Of a DNA stretch of 64,000 bases, positions 28,221-38,699 are shown in pieces. The stretch comes from Bacillota bacterium (lineage in GTDB: Bacteria > Bacillota > Bacilli > Paenibacillales > NBRC-103111): positions 1 to 64,000 of the forward strand of contig JAEWIS010000017.1 of the NCBI GenBank assembly GCA_023386955.1, written 5' to 3'. The translations under genes were made by a program, and so were the position numbers. Below the pieces are notes generated by a model. It was not told where the DNA came from. It was given only the letters and a program-made list of their open reading frames with translations, and did not search any database. Every line of letters begins with the position of its first letter. The stretch's first letter is position 1.

Positions 28221-30044
28221 ATGGGAGAAATAAACTTTTTCAACAGAAAACTTCTTTTATTTAATACATCTAAAAATAATATCTTATATCTTTTGAGTTT
28301 TGTATGGAAAGTTGATAAAAAATATGTGTTTATTAAACTAATTAATGCAATTCTTGCAGGTGTATTCCCTTTAATGAATGTAGTTTTTCCAAAACTAATT
28401 TTAGAAGGAATAATCAATAAAGAAAGCTTTGATGAAATTTTTAAAATAATTACATTATTTGCATTAATACAAATTGTAAACTATTGGATTCAATTATTAA
28501 TTTCTTATTATGATAGTATAAATTCCATAAAGTTAATAAATAAAATAAATAATGAGGTACTACAAAAAATTGTTACGGTGGACTTATCGTATTTTGAATG
28601 CCCAGATTTTTATGACTCCTATTATAAAGCAAAAAATGAAGCTGGTACCCGAGCCAAAAATTCCTTTGATCGGATATTTAGTATTTTGAGTTCTGTTATT
28701 ACAGTATTTTCAGTAAGTTATATTTTATTGTTGCTTGGACCTTATGTTCTAGCGTTATTAATAGGCGTAATTTTTATTTCATCTTATATTATGACTCTCA
28801 ATAAAAAAGCAACCTTCAATTATATGAATTCCATTACCAAATACAATCGTGAAGCTGGCTATTTTTACAATCTGTTGGTTTCACACAATTTTAGTAAAGA
28901 ACTTCGAGTTTTTAACGCAGGTTATTGGATTATTTCCAAATACAATCAGTGCATTAATAACGTGAATAAAATGTTTAAAATCCATCAAAAAAAAGTGAGT
29001 TTACTTGATTGTACAAATCAAACAATTTCTAAGATTGAGGATAGCATTATTTATATAATTTTGGCTTATAAAACAATTAAAGGTTATATTAGTATAGGTG
29101 ATTTCACTATGCATTTAATTGCAATTCAAAACTTTACACAACGGCTATTCTTAATAACTACTCAAATATCAAATTTGTATGAAGACTCCTTATTTGTTGA
29201 TAATCTTAAGCTTTTCCTGTCCACCGAAAATAAAATAGAAAGTGGAACTAGAATTCCTGATATAAAAAGCCTGCTCCCAGTTCCTATACTGGAATTCAAA
29301 AATGTATCATTTAAGTATCCTGGTCAAATAGAGTCTATATTTAAAAATTTGAGTTTTAAAATATACCATAATGAAAAAGTTTTAATTGCCGGAAAAAATG
29401 GAGTAGGCAAGTCCACACTAACAAAATTAATTCTCAGACTATATGATCCTGATGAGGGTGAGATTTTATTTAACGGTACAAATATTAAAGAATTTTGTAT
29501 AGAGGATTACAGAAGAGTTTTCGGTGTAGTTTTACAAGATTTCAATAAATATGCTTTTTCAATTATTGAAAACATTGCTATGGGCCAACCGATAGCCAAC
29601 AATAGTTCAAAAATAAATGACGCTATTATGAATAGTGGCTTAGCCCAAAAAATCAATAACTTGTCATATGGAATTAATACAACATTAACGCGAGAATTTG
29701 ATATGGAAGGTATTGATCTATCTGTAGGAGAAATGCAAAAATTAGCTCTTGCTAGAGCTTATGCAAAGGATCCCTTCTTATATATTTTAGATGAACCTAC
29801 GAGTTCATTAGATCCTTTAGCCGAAGAAGAAATGTATGTAAATTACTTAAATGCGAGCAAAGGAAAAACAACTATTTTTATCGCCCACAGACTTTCGGTA
29901 TCCCGATTTATGGATAAAATACTCATTTTGGGAAATGAAGGGATTGAGGAAGTCGGTACACACAATGAATTAATGATGAAAAATGGTGAGTACAGACTTA
30001 TGTATCAAATGCAGGCTGATAAATACCATTCCTTTTGTTCTTAA
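28221..30044 (+). CDS. ABC exporter (fused membrane and ATPase domains)
   Basis: A 607-residue half-transporter, ATG 28221 after AAAGGTGAACAA. Residues about 20-320 form the membrane domain with several hydrophobic helices, such as VITVFSVSYILLLLGPYVLALLIGVIF. The ATPase domain has Walker A AGKNGVGKSTLTKL near residue 392, Q-loop VVLQDFNKY, signature LSVGEMQKLALARA, Walker B LYILDEPTSSLD and the switch histidine IAHRLS. It would export the modified peptide as a homodimer. There is no N-terminal C39 peptidase domain, so leader removal must be done by another protein. The operon ends here at a strong terminator. Confidence 0.92.
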   Translation: MGEINFFNRKLLLFNTSKNNILYLLSFVWKVDKKYVFIKLINAILAGVFPLMNVVFPKLILEGIINKESFDEIFKIITLFALIQIVNYWIQLLISYYDSINSIKLINKINNEVLQKIVTVDLSYFECPDFYDSYYKAKNEAGTRAKNSFDRIFSILSSVITVFSVSYILLLLGPYVLALLIGVIFISSYIMTLNKKATFNYMNSITKYNREAGYFYNLLVSHNFSKELRVFNAGYWIISKYNQCINNVNKMFKIHQKKVSLLDCTNQTISKIEDSIIYIILAYKTIKGYISIGDFTMHLIAIQNFTQRLFLITTQISNLYEDSLFVDNLKLFLSTENKIESGTRIPDIKSLLPVPILEFKNVSFKYPGQIESIFKNLSFKIYHNEKVLIAGKNGVGKSTLTKLILRLYDPDEGEILFNGTNIKEFCIEDYRRVFGVVLQDFNKYAFSIIENIAMGQPIANNSSKINDAIMNSGLAQKINNLSYGINTTLTREFDMEGIDLSVGEMQKLALARAYAKDPFLYILDEPTSSLDPLAEEEMYVNYLNASKGKTTIFIAHRLSVSRFMDKILILGNEGIEEVGTHNELMMKNGEYRLMYQMQADKYHSFCS

Positions 30045-30073
30045 ACCACCACACGTTATAGACTATAACGTTC

Positions 30074-30114
30074 AAAAATCGCACTCCACATTTTTCTGCA
30101 GAGTGCGATTTTTT
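30074..30114. terminator. Bidirectional terminator between ABC exporter and chemoreceptor
   Basis: AAAAATCGCACTC (30074-30086) pairs perfectly with GAGTGCGATTTTT and is followed by more T. The A run on the left serves the minus-strand chemoreceptor gene. It marks the junction between the AT-rich accessory half and the GC-richer core half. Confidence 0.85.
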
Positions 30115-30148
30115 CCAATTGGCTTAAAATATTTAATTTCAATAACAC

Positions 30149-32149
30149 CTAAATAAACTTGCTAATCTCCCGGGACAAGGTTTGGGCCACATCCTCCAGC
30201 TGCCGGGCCAGATGATTCAGCTGCTCCATGGAAGCGGTTTGCTCCTGAACCGAGGCGGAGACCTCCTCCGTGCCGGCCGCGGTGGCCTGGCAGATGGCTT
30301 GCAGCTCCGAGGTGTTGGCGCTGATCTTATCCTTCTCCGCCGTCAGGGCTCCTACCGCGGCTATTACCCGGGCAATTCCCTCCAGGTTGGCTTGCACCGT
30401 CTCCTGGATGGAGACAAAGCCGGAGCGGGTTTCCCGGACAACAACGGCCTGCTTGGACATGGATTCGCCGGCCTTCTCCGTCATCTGTACGGCTTCACGG
30501 GTATTGCGTCCCATACGCTCCACCAGCTCCGAGATGGAAGCCAAGGCTTCCTCTGAGTGAGCGGCCAGCTTGCGGATTTCTGCAGCCACCACTCCGAAGC
30601 CCCGGCCCTGCTCTCCGGCCCTGGCCGCTTCAATGGCCGCATTCAGGGAGAGGATATTGGTTTGGGCGGTAATTCCGGCGATTACAGACACGAATTCACC
30701 GATTTGCCGGGAGGATTCCCCTAAGGAATACATGGCATCCTTAACCGAAGCTGCCGCCTCCACCGTATTGCGGGTTTGAACGGACAGCTGCTCCAGCCGT
30801 TCTCCATTTACCGCAGCTACCTCCATCATCGATTGGGTCAAGCCGTGCATGGTGCCCGTTTCCTGTTCCACCGAATCAATATGGCGGGCCATCTCCTGAA
30901 CGACAATGGCATTATGCTCCACAATTTCCGCCTGGTCGCCTGCCCCCGAGGCCATCTCCTGCATGGTCACCGCCACCTCGGAAGAGGAGGCGGTATTCTC
31001 CGCGGCACTGAGCTTGAGAATATGGGAGGATTCCGCCAACTGGCTGCTGGTCTGCCGGATATGGTCCATTAGCGTGCCCATCTGTCCGGCCATCTCGTCG
31101 AAACCATCTGCCAACTGTCCGATTTCATTGCGCTTTCGGATGCCGGAGCGTACGGACAGATTGCCCTGCCGGAACTCCAGCATAGCGGCTTGTAGCCTGC
31201 GGATCGGCCGGATAATGGCCTGGGTCAGAGGCCAGGACAGCAATCCCGCCACCATCATCACAGCCAACAGGCTGATCAGACTGGGAGTAAGGAGACCTGC
31301 CGCCTTGTCCTCAAATTCACGCAGATTGGCTACACCGGCGATTTTCCAGCCGGTTTTGTCGTTGGTCACATAGCTTAATATGTTATGGCTGCCGTCACTC
31401 TTATACTGCACAGTGCCGGCTGCACCCTTCTCCTGCATTTGCTTCACAAATTCCGAGCCGCTTTGGTCGGAGCCGATCTGGCCGTTATCCCGGTGGGAAA
31501 TAATCCTGTTTTGGGCGTCCAGCATGAAGACATGCCCTGTATCTCCCAGCTTCACGCTATTGATTAGCCCCAGAATGGAGTCGATTTTCAAATCTGCCCC
31601 TACGACACCCACAAGCTTGCCATCCGCCACTACTGCCCGTGAAACGGTCAGTACCAAGGTTTTAGTAGCTGTGTCGATGTAAGGCTCTACCCATACATTT
31701 GCGCCCTTCTGGGCCGCTGCCTTCTGGTACCACTCCCGTGAGGTTGGGTCGAAACCGTCAGGCAGATCTGCCGCCGGTTCCACCAGCATCCCCTTGTCCC
31801 CCAAACCCACATATACATTGGTTAGCTGATCATCCGCCTTCAGGGCTTCCTGGAAAAGGTTTCGCACGGCAGGGAGCAGCGTTTGGCTTTGTTTGCTGTT
31901 CAGCCCGTTCTGGATGACATGGGCAAGCTCATTATTGCCGGCCAGCATCTCCACCAGCCGCTCATGCTCCTTCAAATATAGGCCCAGGTTTCCGTTCAGC
32001 AGATTCATAGCGGTTTCATTACCCGCTGTTTGGTTTTCCACTGTCATCCGGGTAGCAAAATAATAGCCCAGATAAGTTACGATCCCGCTGGCAGCAATAA
32101 TCAATACCAAAAAGGGGATCAAAATTTGCATACGAAGACTTTTTCTCAT
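30149..32149 (-). CDS. Methyl-accepting chemotaxis protein
   Basis: A 666-residue membrane receptor. An N-terminal helix (ILIPFLVLIIAASGIVTYLGYYF), an extracytoplasmic dCache-like sensor with REWYQKAAAQKGANVWVEPYID, a second membrane helix near residue 285, a HAMP region (PIRRLQAAMLEFRQGNLSVR) and the signalling domain with the conserved tip [33 protein letters not shown]. It feeds CheA-type signalling. The ligand is unknown. Start ATG 32149 follows AAAGGA. A second receptor of the same build lies at 34754-36787. Confidence 0.95.
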   Translation of the reverse strand: MRKSLRMQILIPFLVLIIAASGIVTYLGYYFATRMTVENQTAGNETAMNLLNGNLGLYLKEHERLVEMLAGNNELAHVIQNGLNSKQSQTLLPAVRNLFQEALKADDQLTNVYVGLGDKGMLVEPAADLPDGFDPTSREWYQKAAAQKGANVWVEPYIDTATKTLVLTVSRAVVADGKLVGVVGADLKIDSILGLINSVKLGDTGHVFMLDAQNRIISHRDNGQIGSDQSGSEFVKQMQEKGAAGTVQYKSDGSHNILSYVTNDKTGWKIAGVANLREFEDKAAGLLTPSLISLLAVMMVAGLLSWPLTQAIIRPIRRLQAAMLEFRQGNLSVRSGIRKRNEIGQLADGFDEMAGQMGTLMDHIRQTSSQLAESSHILKLSAAENTASSSEVAVTMQEMASGAGDQAEIVEHNAIVVQEMARHIDSVEQETGTMHGLTQSMMEVAAVNGERLEQLSVQTRNTVEAAASVKDAMYSLGESSRQIGEFVSVIAGITAQTNILSLNAAIEAARAGEQGRGFGVVAAEIRKLAAHSEEALASISELVERMGRNTREAVQMTEKAGESMSKQAVVVRETRSGFVSIQETVQANLEGIARVIAAVGALTAEKDKISANTSELQAICQATAAGTEEVSASVQEQTASMEQLNHLARQLEDVAQTLSREISKFI

Positions 32150-32264
32150 CGCCGGAGTCCTTTCGTCATTGCATTCTCGCTGTTTGTCAACTCTATTACT
32201 CTATCATATCTCCGGTATGAATAGTACGGTTTTCCCATGCAAATTTCGACACTTTTCAGCATTT

Positions 32265-33170
32265 TTACTCTCTTCTATTATGCTGCTTCTCATAAAATTC
32301 GGATAAAAAATGATAAAATAACTCTTCTGTGGGCAGCAGCTTCCGGTGGGCCGGACAGATCACCCCGATGGTCCGGGTTACGCCGGGATTAACAACCGGT
32401 ATTTTGACCGTAGCGCGGGGAAGGCTGTCCATCAGAGTGACCTCCGGCATCAGCGCATATCCGAGACCCGCGGACACCAGTCCCTTCAGGGCGTCGATAT
32501 CATCCCCCTCAAAGGCAATAACAGGCGCGAACCCAAGCTTAAGACAGGCGCGCAGCACAAGCTTCCGGAAGATCGTGCCTTCAGGCAATGTCACCATGGG
32601 CACGTCCTTCAACTCCTGCAGTTGAAGGGACGGGCGGTTGGCGAGGGGATGCTGGACCGGCAATAAGGCGACAATATTTTCGGTAAATAAGACCTTCCCC
32701 TTAATCCTTGTCTCCTCTTCCGGGACGGGAGCAATTAAAGCAAGGTTAAAATCACCGCTTATCACCCCGTCGATTAAATCCTGATACAGCCCTTGTCTCA
32801 TCTGGAACTTGGCCTCCGGGTACTGCTGGCGAAACGCAAAAATGGCCGTTGGCAGAACATGAGCCGCCATACTGATGGGGAACGCTATACGGACTGTCCC
32901 TTTTTCCGGCTCCAGATATTCCTTCACACCCCGTTCCGCCTCGTGGATCATATTCATGGCCTGCTCCACCCGCTCCAGGAAAATTCTCCCGATGGGGGTC
33001 AGCTTCACCCGCCGGCCTTCATGGACAAAAAGGTCCACCCCTAATTCACTTTCCAGATTAATCAGCTGCCGGCTTACGGAGGACTGGGCCACATGCAGAG
33101 CCTTCGCCGCTTCGGTCACATGCTCCCGTTTGGCAACCTCCATAAAATACCGCATTTGTCTGATCTCCAT
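32265..33170 (-). CDS. LysR-family regulator, GltC-like
   Basis: The frame is open to 33260 but GGGAGG lies seven bases ahead of ATG 33170 (MEIRQMRYFMEVAKREHV), giving 301 residues, the usual LysR size. The N-terminal helix-turn-helix is TEAAKALHVAQSSVSRQLINLE. The ligand-binding part contains EYLEPEKGTVRIAFPISMA and LKGLVSAGLGYALMPE, close to Bacillus subtilis GltC as I recall it. GltC activates glutamate synthase genes in response to 2-oxoglutarate and glutamate. Here the divergent neighbour is glutamate dehydrogenase, so the likely target is gdhA. Confidence 0.88.
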   Translation of the reverse strand: MEIRQMRYFMEVAKREHVTEAAKALHVAQSSVSRQLINLESELGVDLFVHEGRRVKLTPIGRIFLERVEQAMNMIHEAERGVKEYLEPEKGTVRIAFPISMAAHVLPTAIFAFRQQYPEAKFQMRQGLYQDLIDGVISGDFNLALIAPVPEEETRIKGKVLFTENIVALLPVQHPLANRPSLQLQELKDVPMVTLPEGTIFRKLVLRACLKLGFAPVIAFEGDDIDALKGLVSAGLGYALMPEVTLMDSLPRATVKIPVVNPGVTRTIGVICPAHRKLLPTEELFYHFLSEFYEKQHNRRE

Positions 33171-34691
<1,521 letters not shown>

Positions 34692-34711
34692 AAGAGTGTA
34701 GCCGCAAGCAA

Positions 34712-34738
34712 AAAAGGCAGCCCAGCGGGCTGCCTTTT
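34712..34738. terminator. Bidirectional terminator between gdhA and chemoreceptor
   Basis: AAAAGGCAGCCC and GGGCTGCCTTTT form a perfect 12-bp stem with loop AGC, with A-rich and T-rich flanks on either side. It can end gdhA and the convergent receptor gene. Confidence 0.9.
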
Positions 34739-34753
34739 GTTTGAGGGAGAACG

Positions 34754-36787
34754 TTATAGGGAGAACTTGGACAGCTCCGACTGCAGCTCCCCTGCCAGTA
34801 CAGCCAGGCTCTGGCTGGAGGCGGCAATCTCCTCCATAGCCGCTGAAAGCTCCTGGGTGGTGGCGGATACCGCGGCGGATTCCATCAGTGCCGTGTGACT
34901 GGCATCGTCTGTATCCTTGGCCGCTTCCGCGAGAACCTCCGCTCCGCGGACAATCTTGCCGATGGACTGGGAGATGCTGGCCACCTGCTCCGACAATCCC
35001 AGCACCGACTCCTTGATCAGACTGAAGGATTGGTTGGTTTCGTCGGCCAGACGGATCGCCGACACAATGGAATCTCTGCCGTCCTTGGTTACAGACAGCG
35101 CCTGGCTGAGGCTGGCCTGGTTGCGGGCGATCAACGCCGTAATCTGGGAGGCAGCGCCGCTGGATTCCTCGGCCAGTGACCTGACCTCCGACGCCACCAC
35201 GGCAAAACCGCGCCCATGCTCGCCTGCCCGGGCAGCTTCAATCGATGCGTTCAAGGCAAGCAGGTTGGTTTGTCCGGAGATGGAGGAGATGATGCCGACT
35301 ATTTTACTGATTTCGGCGAAATTCCGGTCGAGCTCGTCCATAGCTACGCCAATTTTGTCAGAGCCGCTGCCCACCGCATGAATTTGCGCCAGGGTTTCCG
35401 CAACCGTCCCGGAGCCGGTGTTTGCCGACTCGGAGGTTTTGCGGGCCACCTCCGCCGCGTTATCGGCAGCCTCCGCAATTTGGCTGGTGTGGGCGAATAA
35501 ATCCTCGGCTACCTCATTCAACCGGTTGACGGAGACGGCCTGCCGCTCCGAACCCTGCACAATAGAGGTGAAGGACTCCACCACCTGGTTGACGGCCACA
35601 GAGGACTGATGGGCGCTGGCTGTCACCTCCTGGCTGGAGGCAGCCACCTGCTCGGATTGGGCATACACGCGGGTGATAAGCCCCCGCAGGGTGGTGCGCA
35701 TATCCCTGAACCCGTCCGCAAGCTGGCCGATCTCGTCCTCAGAGCGGATTTGGCGGGCCTGCTCCTGCAGATTTCCGGAGGCCAGCATTTTGCAATCGTC
35801 ACGGATGACAGTAATGGGTTTGGCGATCAAACGGCTTATGTATGCAATAGCTGCTGCAGCCAGGACCAGACACAAGAGAGAAATCACCAGAATGCTGACG
35901 GCCAGGCTGGACAGCTCACGGTTAACCTCATCTGCCGGCGCGGTGACCATCATCATCCAGCGGTTCCCCCCGGGAAGGTCAAAAGGGGTAAACACGGAAA
36001 TATGCGTGACCCCATCCACAAATTTATAAGTGCCCCGCATCTGGCTGCCCGAATCCGCTGCGGACTTAAACAGCGTCAGAAGCCGGTTATCCAGCTGCTT
36101 TTGCTTAACCTGAAGCTCCGGAGCAATTTCCTTCTCCGTCAGCTTCAGCTTGCCAGCCAGCTCGGGCATAGCCGGATGTACGATAATATCGCCGTTGGCG
36201 TCGGCCAGCATGCCATAACCCGTATCCATGAAGGTTAGACCCTTCATCAGCTCCCCAAGCTTGTCCAAGGCAAAGGAGCCGGTGAGCACACCGTTCAGCT
36301 TCTCCCCGTTCAGAACCGGAACCGCCACGTAAAAAGCAGGTTTACCCGTTGTAGAGGAGATCTGCAGGCTGGACACGGCAGGCTGCTTGGTTTCCACCAC
36401 GGTTTTGAAAAAATCCATATCCGCCATGCTCATGGAGGTGGCGTCGGACCGCACTCCCGTACCGTCCGGAAAAACAAAAAACATGCTTTCCAGATAGCCG
36501 GAGCGTTTTTTGTTATCCTGCAGCACATGAACCACATTCCAGAGGTTGCTCACATCCTGCAAGCCGGGAACGGAGGCAAAATCAGCGGATTGGATTACCG
36601 CTTCATTAATGAAGCCCTGAATCCGGTGGCTGTAATCCTGGCCGATGGCCAGGGCCGTATCTTCCACACTATTCGAAAGAGATCGTTGGGCAAAAAAATA
36701 GCTGATCCCGGAGACCAATCCGAAGGAAAGAATCAAACAGGGAAGCAGAAACACAAGCAGTTTCAGATAAAGGCTACGAATTTTCAC
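34754..36787 (-). CDS. Methyl-accepting chemotaxis protein
   Basis: A 677-residue receptor built like the one at 30149: membrane helix [23 protein letters not shown], dCache-type sensor ([24 protein letters not shown]), second helix [27 protein letters not shown] with [22 protein letters not shown], and signalling tip [37 protein letters not shown]. It transmits an unknown extracellular signal to the chemotaxis kinase. The start at 36787 is preceded by a reasonable ribosome site. Confidence 0.95.
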   Translation of the reverse strand: MKIRSLYLKLLVFLLPCLILSFGLVSGISYFFAQRSLSNSVEDTALAIGQDYSHRIQGFINEAVIQSADFASVPGLQDVSNLWNVVHVLQDNKKRSGYLESMFFVFPDGTGVRSDATSMSMADMDFFKTVVETKQPAVSSLQISSTTGKPAFYVAVPVLNGEKLNGVLTGSFALDKLGELMKGLTFMDTGYGMLADANGDIIVHPAMPELAGKLKLTEKEIAPELQVKQKQLDNRLLTLFKSAADSGSQMRGTYKFVDGVTHISVFTPFDLPGGNRWMMMVTAPADEVNRELSSLAVSILVISLLCLVLAAAAIAYISRLIAKPITVIRDDCKMLASGNLQEQARQIRSEDEIGQLADGFRDMRTTLRGLITRVYAQSEQVAASSQEVTASAHQSSVAVNQVVESFTSIVQGSERQAVSVNRLNEVAEDLFAHTSQIAEAADNAAEVARKTSESANTGSGTVAETLAQIHAVGSGSDKIGVAMDELDRNFAEISKIVGIISSISGQTNLLALNASIEAARAGEHGRGFAVVASEVRSLAEESSGAASQITALIARNQASLSQALSVTKDGRDSIVSAIRLADETNQSFSLIKESVLGLSEQVASISQSIGKIVRGAEVLAEAAKDTDDASHTALMESAAVSATTQELSAAMEEIAASSQSLAVLAGELQSELSKFSL

Positions 36788-36869
36788 ACTAATATTCCTC
36801 CCGGTGTAAGGATACCTCTCAAGCAGTCAAAAAAAGGCACATATCGAAGATTGTACACCGAATTTGCCC

Positions 36870-36908
36870 AAAACAAAAGCGTTGACCGGAACAATTCCGG
36901 CCAACGCC
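36870..36908 (-). terminator. Terminator of sda
   Basis: GCGTTGACCGGAA and TTCCGGCCAACGC (36879-36907) form a stem with one mismatch and a three-base loop. On the minus strand it is followed by TTTTGTTTT. Confidence 0.85.
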
Positions 36909-36912
36909 TATA

Positions 36913-37074
36913 TCAGGCACCCATTTTGCAGTTGTTGCCAATATATGATGTGCTGCAATCCAGATCTCTTCGTTTCATTTCCATGGCCAGCAGATCTATG
37001 AATGCTTGCTCCAATCCGAGCCGAACGGCATCGCGGTAACAATGAACCAGCACTTCATTGCTCAGCAATTCCAT
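36913..37074 (-). CDS. sda: Sporulation histidine kinase inhibitor Sda
   Basis: A 53-residue helical hairpin protein starting at ATG 37074 behind GGAGGG. The sequence LLSNEVLVHCYRDAVRLGLE...FIDLLAMEMKRRDL closely follows the Sda pattern LSDELLIESYxKAxxxxLxxxFIxLIxxEIxRRSL. In Bacillus subtilis Sda binds sporulation kinases such as KinA and stops the phosphorelay when replication is disturbed. Here the C terminus is a few residues longer (CSTSYIGNNCKMGA). It overlaps the end of the small gene upstream by 20 bases. Confidence 0.88.
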   Translation of the reverse strand: MELLSNEVLVHCYRDAVRLGLEQAFIDLLAMEMKRRDLDCSTSYIGNNCKMGA

Positions 37075-37273
37075 TGTTTTTTTCCCTCCTCTGATGAACA
37101 TGCTCCAGGTGACGCGCCACTGTTTCCCAGGAAGATTGGATCGCAAAAGCCTCCGGAAGTTCTACCTGTTCCATTTCTTCTTTCACAGCGTCGATAAACA
37201 ATTGGGAAAAAAGCTCATCAAAAGTCAGTTCTTCCAACCCAGACACGTCCTTTATTTCCAAATATATACTCAT
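37055..37273 (-). CDS. Small hypothetical protein upstream of sda
   Basis: An acidic frame of about 72 residues from ATG 37273 (MSIYLEIKDVSGLEELTFDEL) to a stop inside the sda start region; an ATG at 37282 would add three residues. Helical content is likely (LFSQLFIDAVKEEMEQVELPEAF). I recognise no family. It shares direction with sda and overlaps it, so it may be translationally coupled, but the ribosome site is weak and the gene is uncertain. Confidence 0.4.
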   Translation of the reverse strand: MSIYLEIKDVSGLEELTFDELFSQLFIDAVKEEMEQVELPEAFAIQSSWETVARHLEHVHQRREKNNGIAEQ

Positions 37274-37594
37274 ATTGTACATGACCCCGGTCAAATGTTC
37301 AGCACATTTCACGTTCGCACCCATGCAAAAGTGCTTGCAACCTCGCGCAAAAAAAACGAGAATAAAAGTATAAAAAAAGCACTTATCCATATACAATCTC
37401 TCTTAGGTTTGGTAAAATCTAGTCAAGATATCGATGATTGCCCATTCACTTCCCTTTTCGTAAAAAGGATAGGCCCTCCGGTGCCGGTTTCCCTCCGCTC
37501 CAAGCGGCGGCAGGCTTTATGGGGATGCAGATAGAGGGATTTTTGATCATGGGCAGCTGCATGATTTACATACAACTGGATGCATGCACTTCGG

Positions 37595-37623
37595 TTTAAT
37601 TACAAGGTATTGCAAGTTATAAT
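37595..37623 (+). promoter_or_regulatory. Candidate promoter of the AbrB-HTH gene
   Basis: TATAAT at 37618-37623 matches the -10 consensus exactly, and TTTAAT at 37595-37600 is a weak -35 at 17 bases. The gene starts 90 bases downstream. The rest of the 37397-37712 interval shows no gene. Confidence 0.4.
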
Positions 37624-37712
37624 TGCACTGAAACGAAACGTCCACTGCAGCCCTGCGTGCCGCGGACGCAATGCGGATCAGTTGAAACAGGATAAAATTG
37701 GAGGTTTTTTAC

Positions 37713-38162
37713 ATGGACGGCAATTATAAAACGTTCGGAATCGTACGCGAGCTGGATAGTCTGGGCAGAATCGTCATCCCCAAGGAAACCAGGGACCTGT
37801 TGGGTATCCGGCTGGAGGATCCCATCGAATTCTTCGTGGATGAGAACACCATTATTGTCCGGAGGTACAAGTCCAACTGCTGCCTGTTTTGCATGGATTC
37901 CCATGACCTGGTGCACTTCCGCAACCAGCTGATCTGTAAATCCTGCATTAAGGAGGTGCTGAAGCATAACCGGGAGCAAGGGCCGGCTGTGCAGGCCCCC
38001 CCTGTTCAGGAAGACAGACGCCGCTCCAAGTCGGATAAGCTCAAGCAGGTGGAGGACATCCTCAAAGAAAAGCCTAATCTGCGGCAGCAGGAGCTGGCGG
38101 AGATGCTGGGAATTTCCCAGGGCTATGTAAGCCAATTGCTGCGCAAGCTGAACAACAGCTGA
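37713..38162 (+). CDS. AbrB-type regulator with zinc-ribbon-like middle and C-terminal HTH
   Basis: GGAGG seven or so bases upstream fixes the start at ATG 37713, giving 149 residues. Residues 7-53 are the swapped-hairpin AbrB DNA-binding fold (GIVRELDSLGRIVIPKETRDLLGI, DPIEFFVDENTIIVRRY). Next comes a four-cysteine segment, CCLFCMDSHDLVHF...CKSCIKEVL, that could bind zinc. After a charged linker, residues about 112-147 form a helix-turn-helix (KPNLRQQELAEMLGISQGYVSQLLRKL). AbrB itself is under 100 residues and lacks the last part, so this is a fusion of two DNA-binding types. Transition-state control is inferred from AbrB. Confidence 0.85.
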   Translation: MDGNYKTFGIVRELDSLGRIVIPKETRDLLGIRLEDPIEFFVDENTIIVRRYKSNCCLFCMDSHDLVHFRNQLICKSCIKEVLKHNREQGPAVQAPPVQEDRRRSKSDKLKQVEDILKEKPNLRQQELAEMLGISQGYVSQLLRKLNNS

Positions 38163-38179
38163 TTCCGCTGCCTAACATA

Positions 38180-38215
38180 AAGAGCCGCCCTTCCTTTTGG
38201 GAAGAGCGGCTTCTT
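38180..38215 (+). terminator. Terminator after the AbrB-HTH gene
   Basis: AGAGCCGCCCTTCC and GGGAAGAGCGGCTTCT pair across a TTTT loop, nearly perfect. It may also end the convergent YjcZ-like gene. Confidence 0.75.
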
Positions 38216-38226
38216 GGACGTACGAA

Positions 38227-38484
38227 TTAGCACTTGCCGATAAATCCGACTCCGCGGCTGATGATAACCAGAAGAATGAACAGCACCAGAATGAGAGCCG
38301 CATCGGAATATACCGGAGGCTTCGGTTTGGCATAGGGGAACATGTAGATGTTCTCTGTGACCGTTACATTCGGCATGACATTAGGCATTGCATTGGGCAT
38401 TACATTCGGCATCATGTTGGGCATGGCGTTGACGGAAGCAGGCGAAACCATAGGGGACATATTGTTGGCATTACCATAATTCAT
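38227..38484 (-). CDS. YjcZ-like small membrane protein with MPN repeats
   Basis: AAGGAGG eight or nine bases ahead fixes the start at ATG 38484 (MNYGNANNMSP), 85 residues. The middle is a run of MPN repeats (MPNMMPNVMPNAMPNVMPNV, residues about 22-41), followed by an aromatic segment and a C-terminal membrane helix SDAALILVLFILLVIISRG with GFIGKC at the end. The C-terminal helix resembles the YjcZ family of short sporulation-associated proteins. The asparagine-methionine repeats are not part of typical members. Function unknown. Confidence 0.7.
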   Translation of the reverse strand: MNYGNANNMSPMVSPASVNAMPNMMPNVMPNAMPNVMPNVTVTENIYMFPYAKPKPPVYSDAALILVLFILLVIISRGVGFIGKC

Positions 38485-38640
38485 ATGGGTGAACCTCCTT
38501 AGGTTGTTGGGATACACCAACAGTCTATGGGTGGAGATCACTGGAAAACACGGTATTCACCCATACCCGGCAAAATAGGCGCCACCCCGTGTGGACTTCC
38601 TGCCCTCTATGTCCGACCATTTTTTTGATTTATTTCGGGG

Positions 38641-38695
38641 GCTCCCCCAAAAGTAATCGGAATCTGCTTCGAAGCATCTCGTCACTTTTGGGGGA
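38641..38695. repeat. Dispersed hairpin repeat, copy 2 (best preserved)
   Basis: CCCCCAAAAGT at 38644-38654 pairs with ACTTTTGGGGG at 38684-38694, and inside it lies the palindrome GCTTCGAAGC. It sits just after the hydrolase stop and may act as its terminator as well. Related copies are at 24882-24931 and 41129-41214. Confidence 0.75.
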
Positions 38696-38699
38696 ATGG

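Noticed and set aside
38350..38425. Short tandem DNA repeats as a CRISPR or satellite
   Set aside because: They code for MPN repeats within a gene with a good start site, so they are coding repeats.
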